This document shows, piece by piece, positions 15,977-24,652 of a stretch of DNA of 64,000 nucleotides. Below the pieces are notes generated by a model, which made no database searches, was not told the DNA's origin, and saw only the letters and a program-made list of their open reading frames with translations. Source of the DNA: Thermopolyspora flexuosa (GTDB lineage: Bacteria > Actinomycetota > Actinomycetes > Streptosporangiales > Streptosporangiaceae); contig NZ_VFPQ01000001.1 of NCBI RefSeq assembly GCF_006716785.1, positions 744,001 through 808,000 on the forward strand, written 5' to 3'. The position numbers and the translations under genes are program-made. Every line of letters starts with the position of its first letter. Position 1 is the first letter of the stretch.

Positions 15977-17743
15977 TCAGCGGGTCACGGCGGCCGAGCG
16001 GGCCTTGAACAGGGCGCGCCGGGCGGCCTTGGTCACCCGCTTGTCCGGGTGGGCGTCGGCGATCGTCTCCAGCAGCTCCGGCAGATGCGGGTGCGGCACC
16101 TTCCAGATCGAGTCGAGCAGCCCGAGCAGGTCCCGGACCGTGCCCACGTCCCGCAGCGTGTTCACGAACTCGCTGCGGCCGAGGCCCGCCGAGATCGCCC
16201 ACATGTCGAGGATCATCCACTGCACGTCCGCCGGGCCGGGCGTGGGCGCGTCGGGCACGCCGAGCCGGGCGAGGCAGTTCGTCGCGTACGGCCGCAGCGA
16301 CGGCTCGTCGAGCACGGACCGCCACGCGGGCACCGCCGCCTCGCCGAGCGAGCCGACCATGCTCGCCGCCTGCACCCGGACCATCTCGTTCGACTCGTCC
16401 GCCGCCGCGGCGTCGAGCAGCTCCTTGGCCGCCCGCTCCGGGGCCCGGGTCGCCAGCCAGCCGGCGAACTCGGCGTCGGCCTCCTCGTCCGGCAGGTCGA
16501 CGCAGATCTCCAGCAGCTCGGCCGCGCTCATCACGTCGAACGCCGGGCGGGCGTCCACCTCGATCCCGGCCTCGTCGGCGAGGTGGAGCACGCCCTCCAC
16601 GCCGAGCGGCGTGAGCCGTACCACCTCGGCGCCGCCGTCCGCGGCGCGCTCGACCATGCCGTAGCCGGCCAGCCAGTCGAGCGCGGGGGCGAGCGGGTCG
16701 CCGTACCGCTCGGCCGCCGCCGCCCACGCGTCCTCGCCCAGGTCGTCGAGGTCCGCGGCGGCCTCGGCGAGCTCGGCGCGCAGCTCGTCGGCCCGGCGCG
16801 CGCCCCCGGCCACCAGCAGCCGGACCAGCACGCCGCGGGTGAGGCCCTCCAGCGCCTCGGTGAGGTCGTCGTCATCGAGCTCGGGGTCGCCGTAGTCGAC
16901 CGAGCGCAGGCCCTGCACCCACAGCTCCAGCACGTCCTCGTCGTCGTCGAACGGCCAGTCCGCGGTGTCCTCGGCGAGGGTGACCCGGCCGCGCCGGTCG
17001 GCGACGAGGAACTCCAGGTCGAACGCGTGCTCCCAGAGGTTCCACAGCTCCCGCTCGTGTTCGGCGGGCACCTCGGCGCCGTCGGCGGGCCGGGGCAGCC
17101 CGGCGGCGGCGAGCGCGCCGGCGAGCTCCGCGCCCCCGGACGGCGGGTCCCGGCGCACCCGGCGCCGGTCCGCACCGGCCCACAGCGCCAGGTCACGGGC
17201 CCGGGCGATGAGCGGGACCTCGCGGGCCGCGGCGGCGAGCTCCGCGTCCGGGCGCAGCCGGACCGCGGGCAGGCCGGCGAGCGCCTCGGCGAACGGCTCG
17301 AAGTCGCCGAGGCCGCCCGGCTCGTCCTCCTCGTCGAGCTCGTCGTCGTCCCAGTCGCGCTCGGCGATGAGGTCCTCCATCGCCGCGACGAAGTCATCCT
17401 CGAGCGCGTCGAGCTCCGCCAGCAGCGTGGCGAGGGGATCGCTGCCCCGGTGCAGCCGCCCGGTGGTGGACAGGAACGTCAGGTACGCCCGCAGCGTGGG
17501 CACCATGCCGTCCGCGGCGGCGTCCGGGTCCTCGATCACCTTGGGCAGGCGGTCGAGGAGCACGGTGCGCAGATCGCCTTTGCGCCAGACGTGCACGTCG
17601 TCGCGTACGCTGAGGCGATGCCACAGGGCGGCCGAGCCGAGCAGCTCGGGGTCGCTGTCGGGGGCGTGCTTCGGCGCCCAGAGGATGAACTCTTGGAGCA
17701 GCGGGCGCAGCTCGGCTGCGGCCGCCTCGATCCGATCGGTCAC
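15977..17743 (-). CDS. Acidic HEAT-like conserved hypothetical protein
   Basis: A 588-residue protein from GTG 17743, very acidic with Asp/Glu clusters (DWDDDELDEEDEPGG near 130; WPFDDDEDVLELW near 270). It is almost all alpha-helical. The last ~170 residues have the repeated helix-pair look of HEAT/armadillo repeats (MVRVQAASMVGSLGEAAVPA; HPDKRVTKAARRALFKA). No enzyme motif, signal peptide or membrane segment. Conserved hypothetical proteins of this appearance occur near tRNA genes in Streptosporangiales-like genomes, but I cannot name a function. It is monocistronic on the minus strand, separated by 71 bases from the ndgR-like gene. Confidence 0.75.
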   Translation of the reverse strand: MTDRIEAAAAELRPLLQEFILWAPKHAPDSDPELLGSAALWHRLSVRDDVHVWRKGDLRTVLLDRLPKVIEDPDAAADGMVPTLRAYLTFLSTTGRLHRGSDPLATLLAELDALEDDFVAAMEDLIAERDWDDDELDEEDEPGGLGDFEPFAEALAGLPAVRLRPDAELAAAAREVPLIARARDLALWAGADRRRVRRDPPSGGAELAGALAAAGLPRPADGAEVPAEHERELWNLWEHAFDLEFLVADRRGRVTLAEDTADWPFDDDEDVLELWVQGLRSVDYGDPELDDDDLTEALEGLTRGVLVRLLVAGGARRADELRAELAEAAADLDDLGEDAWAAAAERYGDPLAPALDWLAGYGMVERAADGGAEVVRLTPLGVEGVLHLADEAGIEVDARPAFDVMSAAELLEICVDLPDEEADAEFAGWLATRAPERAAKELLDAAAADESNEMVRVQAASMVGSLGEAAVPAWRSVLDEPSLRPYATNCLARLGVPDAPTPGPADVQWMILDMWAISAGLGRSEFVNTLRDVGTVRDLLGLLDSIWKVPHPHLPELLETIADAHPDKRVTKAARRALFKARSAAVTR

Positions 17744-17814
17744 CCCGCCAGGCTAGTCGGTGCCGGTTCGTGGGGCCGCCCGCGCGGCCCCGCCGCTCCG
17801 TACGCGTTCCGCGG

Positions 17815-18540
17815 TCAGGCCCCGCCGTTGGCCCGGCGCATCGCCTCGCTGATGCGCTCCGCGGCGGCCACCACGGCGGCCGCGTGCAGCCGGCCGGGGC
17901 TGCGGGTCAGGCGCTCGATCGGGCCGGACACCGAGACCGCGGCGATCACCTTGCCGCCCGGCCCGCGCACCGGGGCGGACACGCTCGCCACGCCCTGCTC
18001 GCGCTCGGCGACGCTGTGCGCCCAGCCGCGGCGCCGTACCGCGGCGAGGGTGGTGGCGGTGAACTTGGCGCCGCGCAGGCCGCGGTGCAGCCGCTCCGGC
18101 TCCTCCCAGGCGAGCAGCACCTGGGCGGCCGATCCGGCGGTCATCGGCAGCGCGGTGCCCACCGGGACCGTGTCGCGCAGGCCGCTCGCGCGCTCGGCCG
18201 CGGCGACGCACACCCGCTCGTCCCCCTGGCGGCGGTAGAGCTGGGCGCTCTCCCCGGTGTGGTCGCGGAGCTGGGCGAGCACCGGCTGGGCGACCGCGAG
18301 GAGCCGGTCCTCACCCGCCGCCGAGGACAACTCCGCCAGACGCGGTCCGAGAACGAACCTTCCCTGCATGTCCCGTGAGACGATGCGATGGTGCTCCAGC
18401 GCGCAGGCCAGCCGGTGGGCCGTGGGCCGGGCAAGGCCGGTGGCCTGCACGAGCTGGGCCAGGGACGCGGGGCCCGCTTCGAGGGCGTTGAGGACCAAGA
18501 CTGCCTTATCGAGTACGCCGACTCCGCTAGAGTTGTCCAT
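17815..18540 (-). CDS. ndgR: IclR-family regulator of leuCD (NdgR/LtbR type)
   Basis: 241 residues from ATG 18540. The N-terminal winged helix-turn-helix includes [20 protein letters not shown] and [16 protein letters not shown]; the C-terminal effector domain begins near [13 protein letters not shown]. It is divergent from leuC with 78 bases between starts, exactly the arrangement of NdgR in Streptomyces and LtbR in Corynebacterium and Mycobacterium, which control leuCD and related amino-acid genes. The -10 CAATAT (18552-18547) is six bases from the ATG, suggesting a leaderless mRNA whose promoter overlaps the operator. The symbol rests on family plus position. Confidence 0.85.
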   Translation of the reverse strand: MDNSSGVGVLDKAVLVLNALEAGPASLAQLVQATGLARPTAHRLACALEHHRIVSRDMQGRFVLGPRLAELSSAAGEDRLLAVAQPVLAQLRDHTGESAQLYRRQGDERVCVAAAERASGLRDTVPVGTALPMTAGSAAQVLLAWEEPERLHRGLRGAKFTATTLAAVRRRGWAHSVAEREQGVASVSAPVRGPGGKVIAAVSVSGPIERLTRSPGRLHAAAVVAAAERISEAMRRANGGA

Positions 18541-18544
18541 AACA

Positions 18545-18570
18545 CGATATTGCCGTCTCGATATGCGAGA
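18545..18570. promoter_or_regulatory. Operator between ndgR and leuC
   Basis: A perfect dyad TCTCG-ATATG-CGAGA (18556-18570), plus a direct repeat of CGATAT at 18545-18550 and 18559-18564. It overlaps the ndgR -10. It is the natural candidate for the IclR-type binding site; no footprint can be inferred from sequence. Confidence 0.5.
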
Positions 18571-18618
18571 TGCAAACCCACACTCGGGAGAGTGGCACGC
18601 AAGGAGGCGTCGCACACC

Positions 18619-20004
18619 ATGGGTCGCACACTGGCCGAGAAAGTCTGGGAACAGCATGTGGTCCGACGGGCCGAGGGCGAGCCGGACCTGCTCTATATCG
18701 ACCTGCACCTGCTCCACGAGGTGACCAGCCCGCAGGCGTTCGACGGCCTGCGCCTCGCCGGCCGTAAGGTCCGCCGCCCCGACCTCACCATCGCCACCGA
18801 GGACCACAACGTGCCCACGGTGCTCGGCCCGATCACCGATCCGGTGTCGAAGGCCCAGGTGGAGACGCTGCGGAAGAACGCCGCCGAGTTCGGCATCCGG
18901 CTGCACCCGATGGGCGACCCCGGTCAGGGCATCGTGCACGTCATCGGCCCGCAGCTCGGGCTCACCCAGCCGGGCATGACCATCGTCTGCGGTGACTCGC
19001 ACACCTCCACGCACGGCGCGTTCGGCGCGCTCGCGTTCGGCATCGGCACCTCCGAGGTCGAGCACGTGCTCGCCACCCAGACGCTGCCGCAGTACCGGCC
19101 GAAGACGATGGCGATCGAGGTCCAGGGCGACCTGCCGTACGGCGTGACCGCCAAGGACCTCATCCTCGCGATCATCGCCAAGATCGGCACCGGCGGCGGG
19201 CAGGGCCACATCGTCGAGTACCGCGGCGAGGCCGTGCGCAAGCTGTCGATGGAGGGCCGGATGACGGTCTGCAACATGTCCATCGAGGCGGGCGCGCGGG
19301 CCGGCATGATCGCGCCGGACGAGACCACCTTCGAGTACCTCAAGGGCCGCCCGCACGCGCCGAAGGGCGAGGCCTGGGACCAGGCGGTCGCCTACTGGAA
19401 GACGCTGCGCACCGACGACGACGCGGTGTTCGACAAGGTGGTGGAGATCGACGCCACCCAGCTCACCCCGTTCGTCACCTGGGGCACCAACCCCGGCCAG
19501 GGCGCGCCGCTCGGCGGCGTGGTGCCCTCGCCGGAGGACTTCGACGACCCGATCGAGCGCGCCGCCGCCGAGCGCGCCCTCGCCTACATGGACCTCAAGC
19601 CCGGCACGCGGCTGCGCGACATCAAGGTCGACACGGTCTTCGTCGGGTCGTGCACCAACGGGCGGCTGGAGGACCTGCGCACCGTCGCCGAGGTGCTGCG
19701 CGGCCGCAAGGTCACCGCGCGCACGCTGATCGTGCCCGGCTCGATGGAGGTGAAGGCCGCGGCCGAGGCCGAGGGCCTGCACGAGATCTTCATCGAGGCC
19801 GGCGCCGAGTGGCGCACCGCGGGCTGCTCGATGTGCCTGGGCATGAACCCGGACACGCTCCGCCCGGGCGAGCGCAGCGCCTCCACCTCCAACCGCAACT
19901 TCGAGGGCCGGCAGGGCAAGGGCGGCCGTACCCACCTGGTCTCCCCGGCCGTCGCCGCCGCGACCGCGGTCACCGGCCGGCTGACCGCGCCCGCCGACCT
20001 GTGA
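18619..20004 (+). CDS. leuC: 3-isopropylmalate dehydratase large subunit
   Basis: 461 residues from ATG 18619, preceded by AAGGAGG at 18601-18607. Aconitase-superfamily large subunit that with LeuD isomerises 2- to 3-isopropylmalate. The 4Fe-4S ligands are Cys345 (GSCTNGR), Cys403 and Cys406 (CSMCLG). [20 protein letters not shown] is the aconitase signature. Operon leuC-leuD (36 bases apart) is followed closely by a small gene that overlaps the leuD stop, then HU. Expression is probably under the divergent IclR regulator. I looked for a leucine-rich leader peptide and found none. Confidence 0.96.
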   Translation: MGRTLAEKVWEQHVVRRAEGEPDLLYIDLHLLHEVTSPQAFDGLRLAGRKVRRPDLTIATEDHNVPTVLGPITDPVSKAQVETLRKNAAEFGIRLHPMGDPGQGIVHVIGPQLGLTQPGMTIVCGDSHTSTHGAFGALAFGIGTSEVEHVLATQTLPQYRPKTMAIEVQGDLPYGVTAKDLILAIIAKIGTGGGQGHIVEYRGEAVRKLSMEGRMTVCNMSIEAGARAGMIAPDETTFEYLKGRPHAPKGEAWDQAVAYWKTLRTDDDAVFDKVVEIDATQLTPFVTWGTNPGQGAPLGGVVPSPEDFDDPIERAAAERALAYMDLKPGTRLRDIKVDTVFVGSCTNGRLEDLRTVAEVLRGRKVTARTLIVPGSMEVKAAAEAEGLHEIFIEAGAEWRTAGCSMCLGMNPDTLRPGERSASTSNRNFEGRQGKGGRTHLVSPAVAAATAVTGRLTAPADL

Positions 20005-20040
20005 CCGCCCGCCGACTTCGCCCTTGAGAGGAATCCGACG

Positions 20041-20628
20041 ATGGAGAAGTTCGTCTCGCACACCGGCCGCGCCGTGCCGCTGCGCCGCAGCAACGTCGAC
20101 ACCGACCAGATCATCCCGGCCGTCTGGCTCAAGCAGGTGAGCCGTACCGGCTTCGAGAAGGGCCTGTTCGCCGCCTGGCGGGAGGACCCCGACTTCGTGC
20201 TCAACAACCCGGCCTACGACGGGGCGACGATCCTCGTCGCCGGTCCCGACTTCGGCACCGGCTCCTCCCGGGAGCACGCGGTGTGGGCGCTGCAGCAGTA
20301 CGGCTTCCGCGTGGTGATCTCGCCGCGGTTCGGTGACATCTTCCGCAACAACGCCACCAAGATGGGCCTGCTGCCGGTGGTGCTGCCCGAGGACGTGGTG
20401 CTGAGCCTGCAGGACCTCGCGGAGAAGGACCCGCAGGCGGAGCTCACCGTCGACCTCGACGCCCGCGAGGTGCGCTGGGCCGGCGGCACGGTCCCGTTCG
20501 AGATCGACGACTACACCCGGTGGCGGCTGATGGAGGGTCTCGACGACATCGGGCTGACCCTGCGGCACGAGGACGCCATCGCGGCGTACGAGAATGGTCG
20601 GCAGCCATGGCTGCCGACGACCGTGTGA
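20041..20628 (+). CDS. leuD: 3-isopropylmalate dehydratase small subunit
   Basis: 195 residues from ATG 20041 with GAGAGG upstream. Swivel domain of the LeuCD heterodimer: [13 protein letters not shown] (start of the fold), [17 protein letters not shown] (substrate-binding signature) and [17 protein letters not shown]. Normal length for actinobacterial LeuD. The last codons contain a perfect 22-bp palindrome and the stop codon overlaps the next start (GTGA). Confidence 0.96.
   Translation: MEKFVSHTGRAVPLRRSNVDTDQIIPAVWLKQVSRTGFEKGLFAAWREDPDFVLNNPAYDGATILVAGPDFGTGSSREHAVWALQQYGFRVVISPRFGDIFRNNATKMGLLPVVLPEDVVLSLQDLAEKDPQAELTVDLDAREVRWAGGTVPFEIDDYTRWRLMEGLDDIGLTLRHEDAIAAYENGRQPWLPTTV
20597..20618. 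repeat. Perfect 22-bp palindrome in the 3' end of leuD
   Basis: GTCGGCAGCCA at 20597-20607 is followed immediately by its reverse complement (20608-20618), with no spacer. It encodes part of the [10 protein letters not shown] tail of LeuD and ends seven bases before the GTG start of the next gene. It could bind a dimeric regulator, form a cruciform or hairpin affecting coupling, or be chance. Confidence 0.6.
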
Positions 20629-20882
20629 CCGACCATTTCCGGGAGAGCTTTCCCGGCCTGCACGGCCTGCTGGCGCGGCGGTTGCGCGACGCGCACCGCC
20701 GCGTCCGGCTGCTCGCGGTCCCGCGGGAGGAGCGCGTCCGGCTCACCAAGCGCCTGCTGGTGATCTGTGATGTGGCAAAGCGCGACATTCACCACGCGAA
20801 CGCACGCCTGGAGGCGTTCCTGACCGAGCTCGCCGCCTATTACGACACGCCGAGTGAGCGCAACATGGCCGCTGGTGATTGA
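20625..20882 (+). CDS. Small helical hypothetical protein (85 aa)
   Basis: GTG 20625 overlaps the leuD stop as GTGA, so it is probably translated by coupling; an in-frame ATG at 20607 would add six residues. The product ([20 protein letters not shown]...) is basic and helical with segments [18 protein letters not shown] and [13 protein letters not shown]. No signal, membrane span or known motif. It lies between leuD and hup; I do not recognise the family, but it has convincing amino-acid composition and context. Confidence 0.65.
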   Translation: MTDHFRESFPGLHGLLARRLRDAHRRVRLLAVPREERVRLTKRLLVICDVAKRDIHHANARLEAFLTELAAYYDTPSERNMAAGD

Positions 20883-20939
20883 GTCCCACGCCGGTGTCCC
20901 CTAATTTCAAGCAGGTAAGGGGTTACCAGGGGGGGAAAC

Positions 20940-21230
20940 ATGAACAAGCGCGAACTCGTCGAGGCGGTGGCCGGCCGGCTCGGCGACAAGAAGGCCGCGA
21001 CCGAGGCGGTCAACGCCGTGCTCGACGTCATTCAGCAGGCGGTCGCCGGCGGCGACAAGGTCTCGATCACGGGTTTCGGCGCGTTTGAGATGGTGCACAA
21101 GCCGGCGCGCACCGCCCGCAACCCGTCGACCGGTGAACCGATCGAGGTGCCGGAGAGCTGGGTGCCGCGATTTCGGCCCGGGACGGATTTCAAGGAGCTG
21201 GTCAACGAGGGCGGAAAGAGGCAGAAATAG
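20940..21230 (+). CDS. hup: HU-family nucleoid protein
   Basis: 96 residues from ATG 20940 with GGGGGGAAAC just upstream. Typical HU: MNKRELVEAVAGRLGDKKAA helices, ITGFGAFEMVHKPARTARNP with the RNP DNA-intercalating proline arm, and a basic end. It lacks the long Lys/Ala-rich C-terminal tail of M. tuberculosis HupB, so it is the short (HupA-like) form. It follows leuCD as hupB does in M. tuberculosis. A strong terminator follows. Confidence 0.95.
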   Translation: MNKRELVEAVAGRLGDKKAATEAVNAVLDVIQQAVAGGDKVSITGFGAFEMVHKPARTARNPSTGEPIEVPESWVPRFRPGTDFKELVNEGGKRQK

Positions 21231-21251
21231 CCACGCCGCGTAATGGACGCC

Positions 21252-21290
21252 ACGGCGCCCGGCCTCGATGGGGCCGGGCGCCGTCCTTTT
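21252..21290 (+). terminator. Intrinsic terminator of hup
   Basis: ACGGCGCCCGGCC (21252-21264) and its exact complement (21272-21284), 13-bp stem with a 7-nt loop, then CCTTTT. Confidence 0.88.
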
Positions 21291-21312
21291 CCGGCCCGTT
21301 ACCCCCGGATCC

Positions 21313-21540
21313 TCACTCGCCTTCGTCCCCGCCGGGCGGGGAAAAGCCGGGATGGGTGATGGTGACGACCACGTCGCCGAGCATCGAGATGGTCACCCGC
21401 TGACCCGGACGCAGCGTGCGCAGCGGCCCGGCGTCGAGCGCCTCGCGGCCGAAGCCGACCGGCGTGCCGTCGTCGAGGAACAGCGTGCCGCTGCGCGTCC
21501 TCGGATCGAACGTCCGTACGGTGGCCTGCACGGCCGCCAT
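21313..21540 (-). CDS. Small OB-fold/cold-shock-like protein (75 aa)
   Basis: Starts at ATG 21540 as MAAVQATVRTFDPRTRSGTL. The pattern ATVRTFDPRTRSGTLFLDDG, GREALDAGPLRTLRPGQRV resembles a divergent cold-shock (CSD) fold in which aromatic RNP residues are mostly lost. Short proteins of this kind are widespread in actinobacteria, usually annotated as cold-shock or hypothetical. One base separates its start from the stop of the upstream TetR gene, so the two are an operon. Function unknown. Confidence 0.7.
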   Translation of the reverse strand: MAAVQATVRTFDPRTRSGTLFLDDGTPVGFGREALDAGPLRTLRPGQRVTISMLGDVVVTITHPGFSPPGGDEGE

Positions 21541-21541
21541 C

Positions 21542-22273
21542 CTAACGCCCGGCGTAGCTCGCCAGGCCGCGCAGAATGACGTCGAGGCCGAGCTCGAAGC
21601 GCGCGTCGTTGTCCGCCGCGAACATCGCCCCGGAGAGCGCGACGAGGTTCGGGAACCGGTCCGGCGGCAGCGCGGCGAAATAGTCCCGCATCTGCGTGCC
21701 GAGCCCTTCCCAGAACGGGTCGCCCTCCGGTTTGTGTTCAAACCACAACGATTCCTCGTAAACGAACCCCTCCACATAGGTGGAGAGCATGTCGGCGGCG
21801 GCGGTCACCATGTCGTCGGGCAGCCCGCCCGCCCGGAGGATCGCGAAGACCCGCTCCACGATCGGCAGCATCTCGCGGGTGAGCGGGAGGTGCCGCATGG
21901 AGATGCGGGCGAGGTCGCGGTGGGACCGCAGGCGGGCGCGCACCTGTCTGGCGTACTCCTTGACCTGCTCGGTCCACCGCTCGGGGTCGGGGTCGGGGAC
22001 GTGCAGGCCGGCGAAGGCCCGGGTGTACATCAGTTCCAGCAGCTCGTCCTTGTCCCGGACGTGCGCGTAGAGGGCCGAGACCACGACGCCGAGCTCGGCG
22101 GCGACCTGGCGCATGCTCAGCCGGTCGAAGCCCACCCGGTCGAGCACGGTGAAGGCCGCGTCGATGATGCGGTCCCGGCTGAGGGGGACCCGGGCGGGGG
22201 CGGTGCGCTTGGCCGGGCGCTCCCACGGCGGCGGTGGCAGGGAGTCCTCGGCCTTCTCGGGTTCGCTGGTCAT
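21542..22273 (-). CDS. TetR-family repressor of the adjacent MFS exporter
   Basis: 243 residues from ATG 22273, with AGGGAG upstream. The N-terminal HTH is IIDAAFTVLDRVGFDRLSMR then VAAELGVVVSALYAHVRDKD. The C-terminal domain (LRSHRDLARISMRHLPLTRE) resembles TetR_C of TetR/OtrR-like drug sensors. It is divergent from an MFS gene, with repeated operator-like sequences between them, which is the classic repressor/efflux-pump arrangement. Confidence 0.88.
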   Translation of the reverse strand: MTSEPEKAEDSLPPPPWERPAKRTAPARVPLSRDRIIDAAFTVLDRVGFDRLSMRQVAAELGVVVSALYAHVRDKDELLELMYTRAFAGLHVPDPDPERWTEQVKEYARQVRARLRSHRDLARISMRHLPLTREMLPIVERVFAILRAGGLPDDMVTAAADMLSTYVEGFVYEESLWFEHKPEGDPFWEGLGTQMRDYFAALPPDRFPNLVALSGAMFAADNDARFELGLDVILRGLASYAGR

Positions 22274-22360
22274 CGATCTCCCTGTCGGCCTGCGCCTCCA
22301 CTTCTACCACAGGCCCCGAACCCTGCCGAGCGATGCTCAGCACGGAGAACACCTCTCTTG

Positions 22361-22415
22361 ATGGTGAACAGTGTTCTATGACAGAACATTGCTCAGATAT
22401 GGTGAACACTGTTCT
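22361..22415. promoter_or_regulatory. Double operator between TetR and MFS genes
   Basis: A 17-bp sequence ATGGTGAACA-N-TGTTCT occurs at 22361-22377 and 22399-22415; each contains a perfect dyad GAACA-N-TGTTC. A third, degenerate copy (AGAACATTGCT) lies between them. The copies are 38 bases apart. The second copy ends 12 bases before the MFS start codon, so binding would block that transcript. Confidence 0.65.
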
Positions 22416-22427
22416 CTAGGAGGGGTC

Positions 22428-23897
22428 ATGACCACCCCCGTTCCCGATTCCATGTCCGCCGCCCCGGCGCCCGCGGACGCCGAGACCGGCCATCGATGGC
22501 GCTGGACCGCCCTCGTCGTCCTCCTCGCCGCCGAGGTGATGGACCTGCTCGACGCGCTGGTCACGCACATCGCCGGGCCCGCCGTCCGGGCCGACCTCGG
22601 TGGCGGCGAGAGCACGATCCAGTGGCTCGGCGCGTGCTACACGCTCGCGCTCGCCGCCGGCCTCATCACCGGCGGCCGCCTCGGCGACATCTACGGCAAG
22701 AAGCGCATGTTCCTGGTCGGCGCCCTCGGGTTCGCCGCCGGCTCGCTGCTGTGCGCGGTGGCCTGGACGCCCGGGACGCTGCTCGCCGCCCGGGTGGTGC
22801 AGGGCGCCTTCGGCGCGGTGATGCTGCCGCAGGGGCTCGGCCTGATCAAGACCATGTTCCCGCCGCGCGAGATGCCGCTCGCCTTCGGGCTGTTCGGCCC
22901 GGTGATGGGGCTCGCCTCGGTCGGCGGGCCGCTGCTCGCCGGGTGGCTGATCGACGCCGACCTCTTCGGCACCGGATGGCGGATGATCTTCATCATCAAC
23001 CTGCCCGTGGCGCTGCTCGCCGTACTCGCCGGGTGGTGGGTGCTGCCCGAGGCCCGTACGGCACGGCCGCCCCGGCTCGACCTCGCCGGCATGCTGCTCG
23101 TCACCGCGGCCGGGCTGCTCGCGATCTACCCCCTGGTGCAGGGGCGCGAGCTGGGCTGGCCGGCCTGGACGTTCGCGATGATGGCGGCGTCCGCCGGGCT
23201 GTTCGCCCTGTTCGGCCGGTACGAGGTGGCCCGGCGGCGGGCGGGCGGGGACCCGCTCGTGGTGCCCGAGCTGTTCCGCAGGCGGGCGTTCTCCGGCGGG
23301 CTCGTCACCGGGCTGGTGTTCTTCGCGGTGATCGCCGGGTTCTCCCTCGTGCTCAGCCTGTACCTGCAGATCGGCCTGGGCCGCTCCGCGACGGACGCGG
23401 GGCTCGCCTTCCTGCCCTGGTCGATCGGGTCGGCGATCGGCGCCGGGGCCGGCGCGGCCCTCGTGGCGCGGCTGGGCCGCCGCCTCGTCCACCTCGGCCT
23501 GGCCGTCATGGCGCTCGGCGCGGGCGGCCTGCTCGTCGTCCTGGAGACCGCCGGGCAGGTCACGGTCTGGGCGATGAGCCCCGCGCTGGTCGTCGCCGGC
23601 CTGGGCATGGGCGCGGTCATGGCCCCGTTCTTCGACATCGTGCTCGCCGGGGTGGAGCCGCGGGAGACCGGCTCGGCCTCCGGCGCGCTCACCGCCGTGC
23701 AGCAGCTCGGCGGGTCGTTCGGGGTGGCGCTGCTCGGCACCGTGTTCTTCCAGTCCGGGACGGCCCTCCATGCGGGAACCGGCTTCGGCGGCGCGATCCG
23801 GACCACCCTGTGGCTCGTGCTCGGCATGCTCGCGCTCACCTTCGCGGTGGCGTACCTGCTGCCGCGCCGGGCCCGCCCGGGCGCCGGGCACCCCTGA
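22428..23897 (+). CDS. MFS multidrug exporter, DHA2 (14-TM) type
   Basis: 489 residues from ATG 22428 with AGGAGGGG just upstream. Fourteen hydrophobic segments are apparent. DHA2 signatures: WLGACYTLALAAGLITGGRL-GDIYGKKRM (motif A loop) and ARVVQGAFGAVMLPQGLGLI (motif C region). Proton-driven efflux of toxic compounds is the usual role; substrate unknown. Controlled presumably by the divergent TetR. The C-terminal tail is short and basic (LLPRRARPGAGHP). Confidence 0.9.
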   Translation: MTTPVPDSMSAAPAPADAETGHRWRWTALVVLLAAEVMDLLDALVTHIAGPAVRADLGGGESTIQWLGACYTLALAAGLITGGRLGDIYGKKRMFLVGALGFAAGSLLCAVAWTPGTLLAARVVQGAFGAVMLPQGLGLIKTMFPPREMPLAFGLFGPVMGLASVGGPLLAGWLIDADLFGTGWRMIFIINLPVALLAVLAGWWVLPEARTARPPRLDLAGMLLVTAAGLLAIYPLVQGRELGWPAWTFAMMAASAGLFALFGRYEVARRRAGGDPLVVPELFRRRAFSGGLVTGLVFFAVIAGFSLVLSLYLQIGLGRSATDAGLAFLPWSIGSAIGAGAGAALVARLGRRLVHLGLAVMALGAGGLLVVLETAGQVTVWAMSPALVVAGLGMGAVMAPFFDIVLAGVEPRETGSASGALTAVQQLGGSFGVALLGTVFFQSGTALHAGTGFGGAIRTTLWLVLGMLALTFAVAYLLPRRARPGAGHP

Positions 23898-23920
23898 CCG
23901 CCCCGGCGGCGCGGTCGCCG

Positions 23921-24568
23921 CTAGCCGGACAGGCCCATCTCGGCGGCGACCGCGGCGGTGTGCGGGCCGACGCCGAGGGCGAGCGCGTCGCGCAGGTCCT
24001 CGATCGTGTCGACGTCCCGGCGCACCGAGGCGACCCCGTCGAGCAGCAGCTCCTTCGCCCCGCCCGCCAGGTGCCGGGCCCGGGACTCGCCGCCGAACGC
24101 GGGCCGGAACGGCTCGCTCCGGCGGGCCGTGTAGCAGGTGGTGCCCACCTCGACCGCGTCGGGGAGGAACGCCTGCTCGAACTGCTCCGCCGCGGCGAGC
24201 ACCCGGGCCAGCTCGGCCGGGCGCAGCGCGGGCAGGTCGGCCTGGAGCGCGGCCACGTGGTCGCCCGGCGCGAGCCGTACCGCCTCGGCGGCTCCGGCGC
24301 GCAGCGCGGCGTTGAGGCCGCGCAGCGGGTCGCCCACCACGTGCGCGCCGAGCGCGGCGAGCCGCTCGGCCGGGACCGGGTCGGCGGTGACCACCACGAC
24401 CCGCCGCACCGGCGGGCAGGCGAGCGCCGCCGCCACCGTGTCACACGCCACCGCGACCGCGAGCGCGGCCCGGTACGGCCCGGCGGCCTCGGCGAGGCGC
24501 GTCTTGGCGGCCACGAGGGTCTTCACCGGCACCACCACGGACCAGCCGGAACCTCCCACGACATCCAT
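23921..24568 (-). CDS. fbiD: Phosphoenolpyruvate/2-phospholactate guanylyltransferase
   Basis: 215 residues from ATG 24568 (an ATG at 24580 is possible). GT-A nucleotidyltransferase fold: WSVVVPVKTLVAAKTRLAEA carries the nucleotide-binding lysines, VVVVTADPVPAERLAALGA and ALQADLPALRP the metal aspartate. Homologue of FbiD (Rv2983)/CofC, which activates phosphoenolpyruvate or 2-phospholactate with GTP for coenzyme F420 synthesis. Position next to gpsA and ddl equals that of Rv2983. Indicates that the organism makes F420; the other fbi genes are not in this window. Confidence 0.88.
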   Translation of the reverse strand: MDVVGGSGWSVVVPVKTLVAAKTRLAEAAGPYRAALAVAVACDTVAAALACPPVRRVVVVTADPVPAERLAALGAHVVGDPLRGLNAALRAGAAEAVRLAPGDHVAALQADLPALRPAELARVLAAAEQFEQAFLPDAVEVGTTCYTARRSEPFRPAFGGESRARHLAGGAKELLLDGVASVRRDVDTIEDLRDALALGVGPHTAAVAAEMGLSG

Positions 24569-24652
24569 GCCTACCAGCATCCCGCCTCGACAGGCGTGGC
24601 GGCGAACCGGGAGACTTGGGGACGCACCTGTCCGCCGACCACAGGAGGGGTA

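Noticed and set aside
18565-18640. Leader peptide with leucine codons before leuC
   Set aside because: The short ATG frame there ([11 protein letters not shown]...) has no Leu run and no terminator follows.
17815-20568. 917-codon minus-strand frame joining an IclR protein to antisense of leuC/leuD
   Set aside because: Only the last 241 codons are real; upstream part mirrors leuC and leuD codons.
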